Positions 1 through 6,809 are shown, counted from the first letter of the stretch. The stretch is DNA of 9,890 nucleotides from an uncultured Micrococcaceae bacterium (GCA_937896705.1 CALBOC010000295.1:1-9890), one strand, 5' to 3'. The notes: generated from the sequence alone by a model not told the origin. Translations and numbers: made by a program.

Positions 1-254
1 TGTGGATCTTCAACATCGTGATCATCTTGGGCGCTGAAATCGATGTTGAACTCCTACGCGCTCGCCAACTCGTGGGCGGTATTGCAGCCGAAGAGCACGT
101 GCAGGTTCGCCCACGCTCTGTGGCGACCGTTGAAAAACAGGCCGACAAACACGTCGAATCCGTGAAAGACGGCAAGGTGCTACGGCGGTCAATGTCAGTA
201 CTCGAAGAGGATGAGCAGGAAACGGAACGCTCGGGCAGTTCAGTTCGCTCATGA
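1..254 (+). CDS. YihY/BrkB-family membrane protein, C-terminal part (5' end outside window)
   Basis: This is the tail of an integral membrane protein whose beginning lies left of the window. The open frame runs from base 3 to the TGA at 252-254 and gives 83 residues. It begins with the end of a hydrophobic helix (W-I-F-N-I-V-I-I-L), followed by G-A-E-I-D-V-E-L, R-A-R-Q-L and G-G-I-A-A-E-E. That order (GAE, acidic residue, EL, an RxRxLxxG segment, then a charged cytoplasmic tail) is what I know from the C-terminus of YihY/BrkB proteins, formerly mis-called ribonuclease BN. The last ~50 residues are hydrophilic. The molecular function of the family is not settled. A reverse-strand frame over the same bases (22-273) resembles no family and is taken as a shadow. 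The family call rests on a short fragment. Confidence 0.72.
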   Translation, partial: WIFNIVIILGAEIDVELLRARQLVGGIAAEEHVQVRPRSVATVEKQADKHVESVKDGKVLRRSMSVLEEDEQETERSGSSVRS

Positions 255-267
255 TGTCGCTTCCGCT

Positions 268-302
268 CACCATGGCCGGTGCGGTTTTGATCGGCCATGG
301 TG
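268..302 (+). terminator. Hairpin after the YihY-family gene
   Basis: The arms CACCATGGCCG (268-278) and CGGCCATGGTG (292-302) pair perfectly over 11 bp, with one wobble and one A-T pair further in. The hairpin starts 13 bases after the stop codon. No T-run follows on either strand, so it is either a weak or factor-assisted terminator or an mRNA 3'-end stabiliser. Confidence 0.5.
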
Positions 303-345
303 GGTTGGGACCGCTGCAGCGCCAATCTCAAGCGGTTAGCGTCAC

Positions 346-385
346 AAAGAAAGACGCCGTCTCGAGAAATGCTCGAGACGGCGTC
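346..385 (-). terminator. Intrinsic terminator of carD
   Basis: A perfect 14-bp stem, GACGCCGTCTCGAG (353-366) with CTCGAGACGGCGTC (372-385), encloses a 5-base loop. Read on the minus strand, the stem is followed by a T-rich tract (TTTCTTTG). It lies 15 bases beyond the carD stop codon, so carD transcripts probably end here before reaching the convergent YihY-family gene. Confidence 0.88.
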
Positions 386-400
386 CTAGGCTAACGAGAA

Positions 401-928
401 TTATTTTTTGTCTTTACCGCGATCCAAACCCAGACGGGTCAGAGGTACACCATCGATAGCACCGTCGATGGTTTTTTCGGCTTCTTCATGATCGACGTCC
501 AGTACCAGGGCCACTTCGGCAACCAGCATGTCTTTGGCTTCTTGGTAAAGGTTCCGTTCGGCCATGGACAGATCTTTTTCCTGCTGGCGACGGTAAAGGT
601 CACGGGCAACTTCAGCGACATTGTCCAAGTCACCGGTGGCGAGCTTCTCGCGTAGGGCTTTCAGACGACGTGACCACTGCTTTTCCAGTTTGTCGCCGGT
701 CTTGGCGAGCAAGGACATCAGTTTGCGCAACCGGGTGTGGCTGGCCAGATCGCGAACACCAATTTCGGACAGGCTGTCTTCAGGAACGGCGATTTGTAAG
801 CGCTGATCTTCAACTTCCAGCACTACGTACTCGACGTCTTCACCTTTGACCTTCCTGGTTTTACGCTCAACGACCTCTGCAGGACCGTGCTGAGGGTGAA
901 CTACGAATTTACCAAGGGTCAGACGCAT
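401..928 (-). CDS. carD: CarD-family RNA polymerase-binding transcription regulator
   Basis: CarD binds the beta subunit of RNA polymerase and stabilises the open promoter complex, especially at rRNA and housekeeping promoters; it is essential in mycobacteria. The 175 residues match the family from end to end. An N-terminal RNA polymerase-interacting (Tudor-like) domain spans about residues 1-58 (G-K-F-V-V-H-P-Q-H-G; V-K-G-E; Y-V-V-L-E-V; I-G-V-R-D at 56-60). A helical DNA-binding domain (about 65-160) carries Q-W-S-R-R. Its Trp85 matches the conserved tryptophan of M. tuberculosis CarD that contacts the upstream edge of the transcription bubble. V-A-E-V-A-R-D-L follows at 104-111. A lysine-rich tail makes it slightly longer than the ~162-residue mycobacterial protein. 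The ATG at 928 follows GAAAGG by about a dozen bases. The gene lies 145 bp downstream of ramB on the same strand and ends at a strong terminator, so it may have its own promoter, read through from ramB, or both. Confidence 0.93.
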   Translation of the reverse strand: MRLTLGKFVVHPQHGPAEVVERKTRKVKGEDVEYVVLEVEDQRLQIAVPEDSLSEIGVRDLASHTRLRKLMSLLAKTGDKLEKQWSRRLKALREKLATGDLDNVAEVARDLYRRQQEKDLSMAERNLYQEAKDMLVAEVALVLDVDHEEAEKTIDGAIDGVPLTRLGLDRGKDKK

Positions 929-1073
929 GTGCGGTGGGCACCTTTCGTTCGGGATGGTGACAAGCTGCGCGGCGTGAAACCGAAAAAGGACACAGCTGTC
1001 GCAAACAGTCTAATAAGACTTAGAGTAACAGCGACATGTCCCCCGGAGCAAAGCGATGTTGAGCGAAATACGC
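929..1073 (-). other. ramB-carD intergenic spacer
   Basis: This spacer holds a small hairpin overlapping the ramB stop codon, TGAGCG (1060-1065) with CGCTCA (1071-1076). It has no T-run and is a poor terminator. A short dyad AGTCT-AATA-AGACT lies at 1007-1020, and the 8-bp palindrome ACAGCTGT at 992-999. The minus-strand AT-rich stretch around 1007-1025 would suit a carD promoter, but no convincing -35/-10 pair stands out. Confidence 0.3.
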
Positions 1074-2600
1074 TCACTGTTGCAAATGTTCTTGCGCAGC
1101 TAAAAATTCGTAGACCGCAACATCATCAACCCCGGGAAAAGCACCCGGCGGCATCGCGGCAAGCATGTGCGCATTGGTACGGGCAGCTGGCCAGGCGTAG
1201 CCGCCCCACTGTGCTTCCAACTCCGCCGAAGGAGTCCGACAGCACGTGGGGTCCGGACAGTTGGATTGCGACCGCTCAGCAGTTTCGGCCCCGCGAAACC
1301 AGCGTGCTTCATCAAATGGGATCCCCACCGATAACGAAAACAGCGCCGACTGCGACGGCTCAACCACCGCAGTGCACCAGAACGTACCAACCACCGTGTC
1401 GGTGTACTGGTTAAAAGGCCGGAAGCGGTCACTGGTATTGAATACTTCTCGCGACGTCCAATAGCGGCACGCAGCTTGTCCTTCGATCGCCCCGATGGAA
1501 TCCACCGGGAAATTCACGCCGTCATTTTCATAAGCTTTATGCAGGACACCCGATTCGTGGACTTTTTGGAAATGACAGGTGATGTCGAGATGGTGGGTTG
1601 CCAGGTTCGTAAACCGGTGCGCAGCTGACTCATAGGACACCGAGTAGGCATCACGGATATCTTCAATGGCAATATCGCGCTGCTGTTTGCGCCGGCGTAA
1701 GTCTTTGACCACAGTTTTTTCTGGCATGAGCAGAGCCGCGGTCATGTAGTTCGTCGAGACGCGCTGACGCAGGAAATCTTTATAATCCTCCGGTTCGCCA
1801 TGACCTAGTACATAAGAGACCAAAGCTTGGAGTGCCACCGAGCGGGGGTCATGATCCGGGTTTCGCGAGTCTGCCAGAAAGACGATCCGGTTCTTCAAAT
1901 CGGTCACGGAACGAGTCGAGTGCGGCAGTGAAGAGATGAAACGCAACTCAAAGTTCAAATAGTCGGCAATATCAGCAATCGAGTGGTACGACAACGGCCC
2001 CTCCGCATGCCCGACCGCAGTGAGCAGTTGTTGCGCCTCTTGTTCCAGCTCCGCGTAATAGTTGTTGCGCTCCCGCTGCTCCTTGCGCATCGCCACGTTG
2101 GCTCGGCGAGCTTCCTCAGGGGTGGCCGCCTGCTCAGCGTGTTGACGTCGCAGCTCTCGGTTCAGGCCATCGATGATCTCAAGTACTTGTGTCGGAATGC
2201 GAGAAGAGACTTTGATGTTGGGCAATCCCATCGTCTGCCAGTGTTTGGTTCGCTGCGCTTTTTCTACTGAGATTTCCAGCGCTGCTCGCGGCGATGGGGC
2301 CTCTGGCTTCAGCAGATCAGCAACGGTGACACCCACTAACTCCGCGGCTGCTGATAAGAGGTTTATCTTCGGTTCGCGTTTGCCGTTTTCGATCATTGAC
2401 AGATGCGAGGCCGTGGCTCCGAGCTTTTTGGCGAGTTCATCGAGCGTCAGAGACGCCTCTGTACGGAAGTGGCGCAGCCGGTGCCCGAGAATCACCGGAT
2501 CAATGTGTGCTCCGGTCGTTTGGTCTGACAGAACAACCAGATCGTCGTTATGGGTATTTGTGATGAAGGACATGCGCACAGCATAGTGAAGAAGTCGCAT
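1074..2600 (-). CDS. ramB: RamB-family XRE/ScfR transcriptional regulator of acetate and glyoxylate metabolism
   Basis: RamB represses or activates acetate and glyoxylate genes in Corynebacterium glutamicum and controls icl1 in M. tuberculosis. The 508 residues hold an N-terminal XRE helix-turn-helix (about 38-98, with L-T-L-D-E-L-A-K-K-L and S-H-L-S-M-I-E-N-G-K-R-E-P). A charged linker comes next, then an IrrE/ImmA-like segment (about 240-330, R-Q-R-V-S-T-N-Y-M-T-A-A-L-L-M-P-E and A-A-H-R-F-T-N-L). The C-terminal short-chain fatty acyl regulator domain ends in P-P-G-A-F-P-G-V-D. The usual HExxH of IrrE peptidases is degenerate (S-Y-V-L-G-H), so proteolysis is unlikely. The cluster C-P-D-P-T-C-C near residues 440-450 could bind a metal. 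The gene is divergent from aceA across 424 bp, matching the mycobacterial neighbourhood. ATGs at 2600 and 2573 are both possible; neither has a good ribosome site, and the first sits inside a 22-bp dyad. Slightly longer than the ~474-residue mycobacterial protein. Confidence 0.9.
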   Translation of the reverse strand: MRLLHYAVRMSFITNTHNDDLVVLSDQTTGAHIDPVILGHRLRHFRTEASLTLDELAKKLGATASHLSMIENGKREPKINLLSAAAELVGVTVADLLKPEAPSPRAALEISVEKAQRTKHWQTMGLPNIKVSSRIPTQVLEIIDGLNRELRRQHAEQAATPEEARRANVAMRKEQRERNNYYAELEQEAQQLLTAVGHAEGPLSYHSIADIADYLNFELRFISSLPHSTRSVTDLKNRIVFLADSRNPDHDPRSVALQALVSYVLGHGEPEDYKDFLRQRVSTNYMTAALLMPEKTVVKDLRRRKQQRDIAIEDIRDAYSVSYESAAHRFTNLATHHLDITCHFQKVHESGVLHKAYENDGVNFPVDSIGAIEGQAACRYWTSREVFNTSDRFRPFNQYTDTVVGTFWCTAVVEPSQSALFSLSVGIPFDEARWFRGAETAERSQSNCPDPTCCRTPSAELEAQWGGYAWPAARTNAHMLAAMPPGAFPGVDDVAVYEFLAAQEHLQQ

Positions 2601-2607
2601 TCTTCAC
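2586..2607. promoter_or_regulatory. 22-bp dyad over the ramB start codon, candidate operator
   Basis: The perfect 8-bp arms GTGAAGAA (2586-2593) and TTCTTCAC (2600-2607) are separated by 6 bases. The ATG read on the minus strand (2598-2600) overlaps the right half. The position suits an operator for ramB autoregulation or an RNA hairpin hiding the start codon. The function is inferred. Confidence 0.4.
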
Positions 2608-3024
2608 AAGAGATAAGGCCGGACTTCGAGCAAAGTGCCCGAAAGGCAGCACAAGCACGAAAACTCACAATGGATACCGAAAGTATTCTGGAACAAATTT
2701 CGGGCCGATTTCTCGCACTGCGAGCCATTAAGAGGCTTAACCATCTAAAACGGTTAACTTTAGACTGAAAAAATTGGGCTATATTCTTTCACTCGATTCA
2801 CAGCTGAACCCTTAAAGAGAAAATCAAGAGAAAACAGCCTGAATAGCTACATCCGTGAAATTCTGAACTTCTTTTCTTCAAGTTGGTCTGTTGCGGGGTT
2901 GTGACACACGGAATAGTAGTGACTACACCGATTGCACCACAGCACGAAGCTTGCAATCACCGCCACAGAAACACCGCGTAGCCGGTCGAACCAGATACAC
3001 CCGCATTCAACGCGTAGGAGAAAC
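2601..3024. promoter_or_regulatory. ramB-aceA divergent control region
   Basis: This 424-bp gene-free stretch is more AT-rich than its flanks and must hold the promoters of both ramB (-) and aceA (+). It contains several short perfect dyads: CTCGCA-C-TGCGAG (2712-2724), TTAAG-N3-CTTAA (2728-2740), TTAACC-N9-GGTTAA (2737-2757), AACTT-N9-AAGTT (2866-2884), TGTG-A-CACA (2900-2908) and GTAGT-G-ACTAC (2916-2926). Partial matches to the corynebacterial RamB box (core AACTTTGCAAA) are ACTTTGC on the minus strand at 2630-2636 and AAGCTTGCAAT at 2947-2957. I see no credible small coding frame. Binding assignments are inference. Confidence 0.6.
2754..2785 (+). promoter_or_regulatory. Candidate aceA promoter
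   Basis: A good -10-like hexamer, TATATT (2780-2785), lies about 240 bases before aceA. Upstream are TTAACT (2754-2759, spacing 20) and TTTAGA (2759-2764, spacing 15), both at poor spacing. If it is real, the aceA leader is long. A start closer to the gene, near the palindromes at 2900-2926, is equally possible. Confidence 0.3.
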
Positions 3025-4317
3025 ATGGAACCCGTCATTCAGGCAGCAGCCGACCAGATCCAAGAAGATTGGAACTCCAACCCCCGCTGGAGCAATATCA
3101 CTCGTGACTTCACAGCCGAAGAAGTCGTTCGCCTCCGCGGCCGTGTCCAAGAAGAACACACGCTGGCCAAACGCGGAGCAGAAAAACTGTGGGATCAGCT
3201 CACCAGCGAGCACCCAAAAGGGGAATTCACCAACGCTCTGGGCGCGATGACCGGCGGTCAGGCCGTACAACAGGTCAAAGCCGGCTTGCGTGCCATCTAC
3301 CTGTCCGGGTGGCAGGTTGCCGCTGATGCCAACCTTTCCGGTCACACCTACCCAGACCAGTCGCTCTACCCTGCCGACTCAGTGCCTAAAGTTGTGCGTC
3401 GTATCAACAATGCCCTGATGCGTGCTGACCAAATCGATTGGGCTGAGGGCAAGCAGACCGTTGAAGATTACCTCGTTCCAATTGTCGCAGATGCGGAGGC
3501 CGGTTTCGGGGGCCCGCTGAACGCCTATGAACTGATGAAAGCCATGATTACGGCAGGCGCAGCAGGTGTGCACTGGGAAGACCAGGTCGCATCAGAGAAG
3601 AAATGTGGCCACCTCGGCGGTAAAGTGCTCATCCCGACCTCGCATCACGTCCGTACCCTGAACGCCGCACGTCTTGCAGCCGACGTTGCCGGTGTCCCAT
3701 CACTGATCGTCGCTCGTACGGACGCTGAGGCCGCGACCCTACTGCAGTCCGATATTGACGAACGAGATCACAAATTCCTGACCGGTGAGCGCTCTTCGGA
3801 AGGCTTCTACTACATCAAGAACGGCCTTGAGCCCTCGATTGCTCGTGCCAAAGCGTACGCACCGTACTCGGATCTGCTGTGGATGGAGACTTCCACCCCG
3901 GATCTGGATGTTGCTCGCGAGTTCGCCGAAGCAGTCAAAGCTGACTTCCCAGACCAGATGTTGGCCTACAACTGCTCGCCATCGTTCAACTGGAAAGCCA
4001 ACCTGGACGATGACACCATCGCCAAATTCCAGCGCGAACTGGCTGCCATGGGGTACACCTTCCAGTTCATCACGCTGGCCGGCTTCCACTCCCTGAACTA
4101 CTCCATGTTCAACCTGGCAAAGGGCTACGCCGAACGCCAGATGTCGGCCTTCGTCGAGCTGCAAGAAGCAGAGTTCGCCGCCGAAAAAGACGGTTTCACC
4201 GCGACCCGCCACCAGCGCGAGGTCGGTACCGGCTACTTCGATCTCATCTCGACCACCGTCAACCCAGAATCTTCAACCACCGCTTTGGCCGATTCAACCG
4301 AAGCACAACAGTTCTAG
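3025..4317 (+). CDS. aceA: Isocitrate lyase (glyoxylate shunt)
   Basis: Isocitrate lyase cleaves isocitrate to succinate and glyoxylate, the first step of the glyoxylate bypass, in the cytoplasm with Mg2+. The 430 residues match the short bacterial form (M. tuberculosis Icl1, 428). Visible active-site elements are S-G-W at 94-96, A-D-A-E-A-G-F-G-G around 155-163 with metal-binding aspartates, H183, the signature K-K-C-G-H at 192-196 with catalytic Cys194, R231, E288, N-C-S-P-S-F-N-W from 316, and T350-L-A-G-F-H. The start is the ATG at 3025, preceded by TAGGAG four bases upstream. The frame is open back to 2932, but those 31 codons do not resemble the family and have no better ribosome site. 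aceB follows after 34 bases, so the two form an operon. Likely regulated by the divergent RamB and perhaps by catabolite signals through the palindromic sites upstream. Confidence 0.97.
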   Translation: MEPVIQAAADQIQEDWNSNPRWSNITRDFTAEEVVRLRGRVQEEHTLAKRGAEKLWDQLTSEHPKGEFTNALGAMTGGQAVQQVKAGLRAIYLSGWQVAADANLSGHTYPDQSLYPADSVPKVVRRINNALMRADQIDWAEGKQTVEDYLVPIVADAEAGFGGPLNAYELMKAMITAGAAGVHWEDQVASEKKCGHLGGKVLIPTSHHVRTLNAARLAADVAGVPSLIVARTDAEAATLLQSDIDERDHKFLTGERSSEGFYYIKNGLEPSIARAKAYAPYSDLLWMETSTPDLDVAREFAEAVKADFPDQMLAYNCSPSFNWKANLDDDTIAKFQRELAAMGYTFQFITLAGFHSLNYSMFNLAKGYAERQMSAFVELQEAEFAAEKDGFTATRHQREVGTGYFDLISTTVNPESSTTALADSTEAQQF

Positions 4318-4337
4318 TTTGAACCGCTAGGCAAGAT

Positions 4338-4343
4338 AAGGAG
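4338..4343 (+). promoter_or_regulatory. Ribosome binding site of aceB
   Basis: AAGGAG lies 8 bases before the aceB ATG in the 34-base gap after aceA. It is the canonical Shine-Dalgarno core and fixes the start at 4352. No promoter or terminator is visible in the gap, which supports cotranscription with aceA. Confidence 0.8.
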
Positions 4344-4351
4344 CACCCGCC

Positions 4352-6013
4352 ATGGCATCACCAACTATCCAACACACAACGCCCGAAGGCATCAACGTTA
4401 CCGTGTTCGGTGAACTGGATGCACGGCAGCGTGACGTTCTCACCGAAGAGGCCCTAAACTTTCTGGCCTATCTGCACACCAAACAAGACCCACGCCGTCG
4501 TGAACTGCTTGCAGCACGCAAAGACGCGCGGGCAAAGGTTGCAGCAGGAGAACAATTGGACTTCGAAAAGTCCACTCGCAGCATCCGTGAGGATGACTCA
4601 TGGCGGGTCGCTCCCCTAGCTCCCGGGTTGAAAGACCGCCGGGTGGAAATCACCGGGCCGGTGGATCGCAAGATGACGATCAACGCGTTGAACTCCGGGG
4701 CGAAGTGCTGGCTAGCTGACTTCGAAGATGCCTCGTCGCCGTTCTGGTCGAATATGATCAACGGCCAGGTCAACTTGTACGATGCGATTCGACACAATAT
4801 TGATTTCACGTCCGAACAGGGCAAAAACTACCGGTTGAAAAAGCCTGCACTGGCGCAGATGCCGACCATCATCGTGCGACCCCGCGGACTGCACCTGGAA
4901 GAATCCCACATCCTGATCGACGGCGAGCCCCTGTCTGGTTCACTGATGGACTTCGGGCTGTACTTCTTCCACAACGGTGACAAACTCGTTGAATTGGGCC
5001 GCGGACCGTACTACTACCTGCCCAAACTCGAACACCATTTGGAAGCTCGCTGGTGGAACTGTGTCTTCAACAAGGCCCAGGACTACATGGGCATCCCGCA
5101 GGGCACCATCCGAGCCACCGTGCTCATTGAAACCATCACGGCAGCTTTCCAGATGGAAGAAATTCTGTACCAGCTGCGCGATCACGCGGCAGGTCTGAAC
5201 GCCGGGCGGTGGGATTACATCTTCTCGATCATTAAGACCTACCGCGATTCTGGTGCCGACTACGTGCTGCCAGACCGCGCGGAAGTTTCTATGACCCAAC
5301 CGATGATGCGCGCCTACACTGACCTGTTGGTCCACACCTGCCATAAGCGCGGTGCGTCAGCCATTGGTGGGATGAGTGCTTTCATTCCGGAATCCGCCAA
5401 CCCCGAGCGCACTAAAGAAGCGCTGCGCAAGGTTCGCGAAGATAAAACCCGCGAAGCCAATGACGGGTTTGACGGCTCATGGGTTGCTCACCCCGGGCTG
5501 GTGCCAACCTGCATGGGGGTCTTTGACGAACTCTTGTTGGATGCCCCGCATCAGATCCGCACCAATAAACGTGAAGACGTCGTGCCATCCGCTGAAGCCT
5601 TGATCAACGTCCAGGCCACCACCGGTGCTATCACGGAGACCGGCCTCGAGACCAATATCGAAGTTGGCATTCGGTACATGGATGCTTGGCTCAACGGAAT
5701 GGGAGCTGCTGCGATCAACGGCCTGATGGAAGATGCGGCGACCGCTGAAATTTCACGGTCCCAGATCTGGCAATGGATCCACGCTGAGTCACAGGCCCTA
5801 CGGGAAGACGGGTCAACCAAGACCATCACGACCGAATGGGTAACGCAAAAAATCGATGATGTTTTCGCAACCCTACCCCGGTACGAAGGCGATCGTCTCG
5901 ACGAAGCAAAAGACCTCTTTGCTGAGTCGGCACTATCGGAAGATTTCGAAGACTTCCTGACGCTGCCAGCCTATGATCGCTACCTCTCTGCACAAGCAAA
6001 AGTTAGCGCCTAA
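4352..6013 (+). CDS. aceB: Malate synthase, isoform A type
   Basis: Malate synthase condenses glyoxylate with acetyl-CoA to give malate and CoA, completing the glyoxylate shunt begun by AceA. At 553 residues it is the compact isoform A, not the ~720-740-residue isoform G used by C. glutamicum and M. tuberculosis. The family signature R-D-H-A-A-G-L-N-A-G-R-W-D-Y-I-F spans 276-291. Other expected elements are V-R-P-R-G-L-H-L at 175-182, the substrate-binding arginine in I-R-A-T-V-L-I-E-T (R254, with metal ligand E260), D288, and D-G-S-W-V-A-H-P-G-L at 374-383, whose aspartate fits the catalytic base. I-N-G-L-M-E-D-A-A-T-A-E-I-S-R and W-Q-W-I-H in the C-terminal domain are also typical. An AAGGAG supports the ATG at 4352. 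It is translated downstream of aceA and ends at a strong terminator. Confidence 0.97.
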   Translation: MASPTIQHTTPEGINVTVFGELDARQRDVLTEEALNFLAYLHTKQDPRRRELLAARKDARAKVAAGEQLDFEKSTRSIREDDSWRVAPLAPGLKDRRVEITGPVDRKMTINALNSGAKCWLADFEDASSPFWSNMINGQVNLYDAIRHNIDFTSEQGKNYRLKKPALAQMPTIIVRPRGLHLEESHILIDGEPLSGSLMDFGLYFFHNGDKLVELGRGPYYYLPKLEHHLEARWWNCVFNKAQDYMGIPQGTIRATVLIETITAAFQMEEILYQLRDHAAGLNAGRWDYIFSIIKTYRDSGADYVLPDRAEVSMTQPMMRAYTDLLVHTCHKRGASAIGGMSAFIPESANPERTKEALRKVREDKTREANDGFDGSWVAHPGLVPTCMGVFDELLLDAPHQIRTNKREDVVPSAEALINVQATTGAITETGLETNIEVGIRYMDAWLNGMGAAAINGLMEDAATAEISRSQIWQWIHAESQALREDGSTKTITTEWVTQKIDDVFATLPRYEGDRLDEAKDLFAESALSEDFEDFLTLPAYDRYLSAQAKVSA

Positions 6014-6034
6014 CACTTCTTCGTGTGCTCACAC

Positions 6035-6078
6035 ACCGTGGGGCCTTGTCACAACACGTGACAAGGCCCCACGGTTTT
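6035..6078 (+). terminator. Intrinsic terminator of aceAB
   Basis: The arms at 6035-6052 and 6058-6075 pair perfectly over 18 bp (core CCGTGGGGCCTTGTCAC) around the 5-base loop AACAC. The plus strand then reads TTTT within CGGTTTTGTGTG. It starts 21 bases after the aceB stop. The convergent YoaK-family gene ends 10-12 bases away, so the stem may also form at that transcript's end, though no T-run is visible on that side. Confidence 0.92.
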
Positions 6079-6087
6079 GTGTGCTCG

Positions 6088-6804
6088 CTAATGCTCTGGA
6101 CGGTCGGTTCGTTTTTTGACTCGCCAGGTCAGCATGATAGCTAATACCGTCATGGCTGCAACCGATAACCACACGGCCTGAACCCCGAAGAAGACATAGG
6201 CCCAAGCTCCTAACAGTGCACCAATAGCGATAGCGGCCCATAACAATAGGTAGCGCAAGAAGCGTGCCAGATACACGATGGAACGCACTGCAATCGCCGA
6301 AGCCAGCGACTGGCCCATTTTGACCAGGGTGCCGGTCATATAGGTGAGGCCCACGGTTACTTCCCCGCGGCGAGTGAAGGTGCCATTAATGGCACCGGTT
6401 GCCGAAGCGATGATGAATGGGGCCAGCGTTTCAAGGGGCTCCACCACGGATGCGATACCGCCCAAGAGCATGAGAAAGAAGGCTGTCCAGACGGCTGAAC
6501 CGTGGGGGGCGATCTGATCAGTGAGTAGTGATTCTGCGGGTGGGTGGAATCGTTTGGGCCCGAATCGGACCGCAAATGAGGACAGCATCACCCCGAGAAT
6601 AAACGAAAAGATCAACATGGACGCGGCGAACCATTCGCCGTAATTGCCTTGTGCTAGGGCGGCGGCTGCCCTGGTGGAGTTCCCTGACATAAAGGATACG
6701 AAATACCCACCCAGATGAATGAAAAACAGCCCGTCGGCGAATCCTGCATTGGCGGTTAACCCTGCGGCTAAGAGTCGTTGTCGCGTGGTGAGCTGTGCTG
6801 CCAA
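6088..6804 (-). CDS. YoaK/DUF1275-family integral membrane protein
   Basis: The 238 residues form a polytopic membrane protein of the YoaK (DUF1275) family, whose function is not established. About six hydrophobic segments are visible (roughly 11-38, 57-79, 104-121, 126-142, 184-206 and 209-227). The family hallmark near the N-terminus is present as A-D-G-L-F-F-I-H-L-G-G-Y-F-V-S-F-M-S-G-N-S (23-43), and G-L-T-Y-M-T-G-T-L-V-K-M at 152-163 also fits. The gene starts with TTG at 6802-6804, chosen because AAAGGA lies 5 bases upstream and the family alignment begins there; a nearby ATG (6807-6809) is in another frame. It converges on aceAB, and its promoter must lie in the spacer before the importer genes. 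Nothing in its surroundings indicates a substrate. Confidence 0.88.
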   Translation of the reverse strand: MAAQLTTRQRLLAAGLTANAGFADGLFFIHLGGYFVSFMSGNSTRAAAALAQGNYGEWFAASMLIFSFILGVMLSSFAVRFGPKRFHPPAESLLTDQIAPHGSAVWTAFFLMLLGGIASVVEPLETLAPFIIASATGAINGTFTRRGEVTVGLTYMTGTLVKMGQSLASAIAVRSIVYLARFLRYLLLWAAIAIGALLGAWAYVFFGVQAVWLSVAAMTVLAIMLTWRVKKRTDRPEH

Positions 6805-6809
6805 GACAT

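Noticed and set aside
22..273. Minus-strand frame of 83 codons over the YihY-family tail
   Set aside because: It is rich in Arg and Pro as expected of an antisense shadow, and the plus-strand frame has a recognisable family signature.
401..410. T-rich run TTATTTTTTG that looks like a plus-strand terminator tail
   Set aside because: It is the reverse complement of the lysine codons and stop at the end of carD, and lies 15 bases beyond the stem; the minus-strand T-tract on the other side fits better.
887..1414. Plus-strand open frame of 175 codons opposite ramB and carD
   Set aside because: It runs antisense across the end of ramB and the start of carD, has low-complexity composition and resembles no family; both opposite genes are certain.
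2932..3024. 31-codon N-terminal extension of aceA
   Set aside because: It does not resemble isocitrate lyase, overlaps the control region, and the ATG at 3025 has TAGGAG in place and gives the usual family length.
3739..4212. Minus-strand frame of 157 codons inside aceA
   Set aside because: It is a shadow of the highly conserved isocitrate lyase coding sequence with no family resemblance.
4940..5344. Minus-strand frame of 134 codons inside aceB
   Set aside because: It lies wholly inside the malate synthase gene, antisense, with no recognisable domain.
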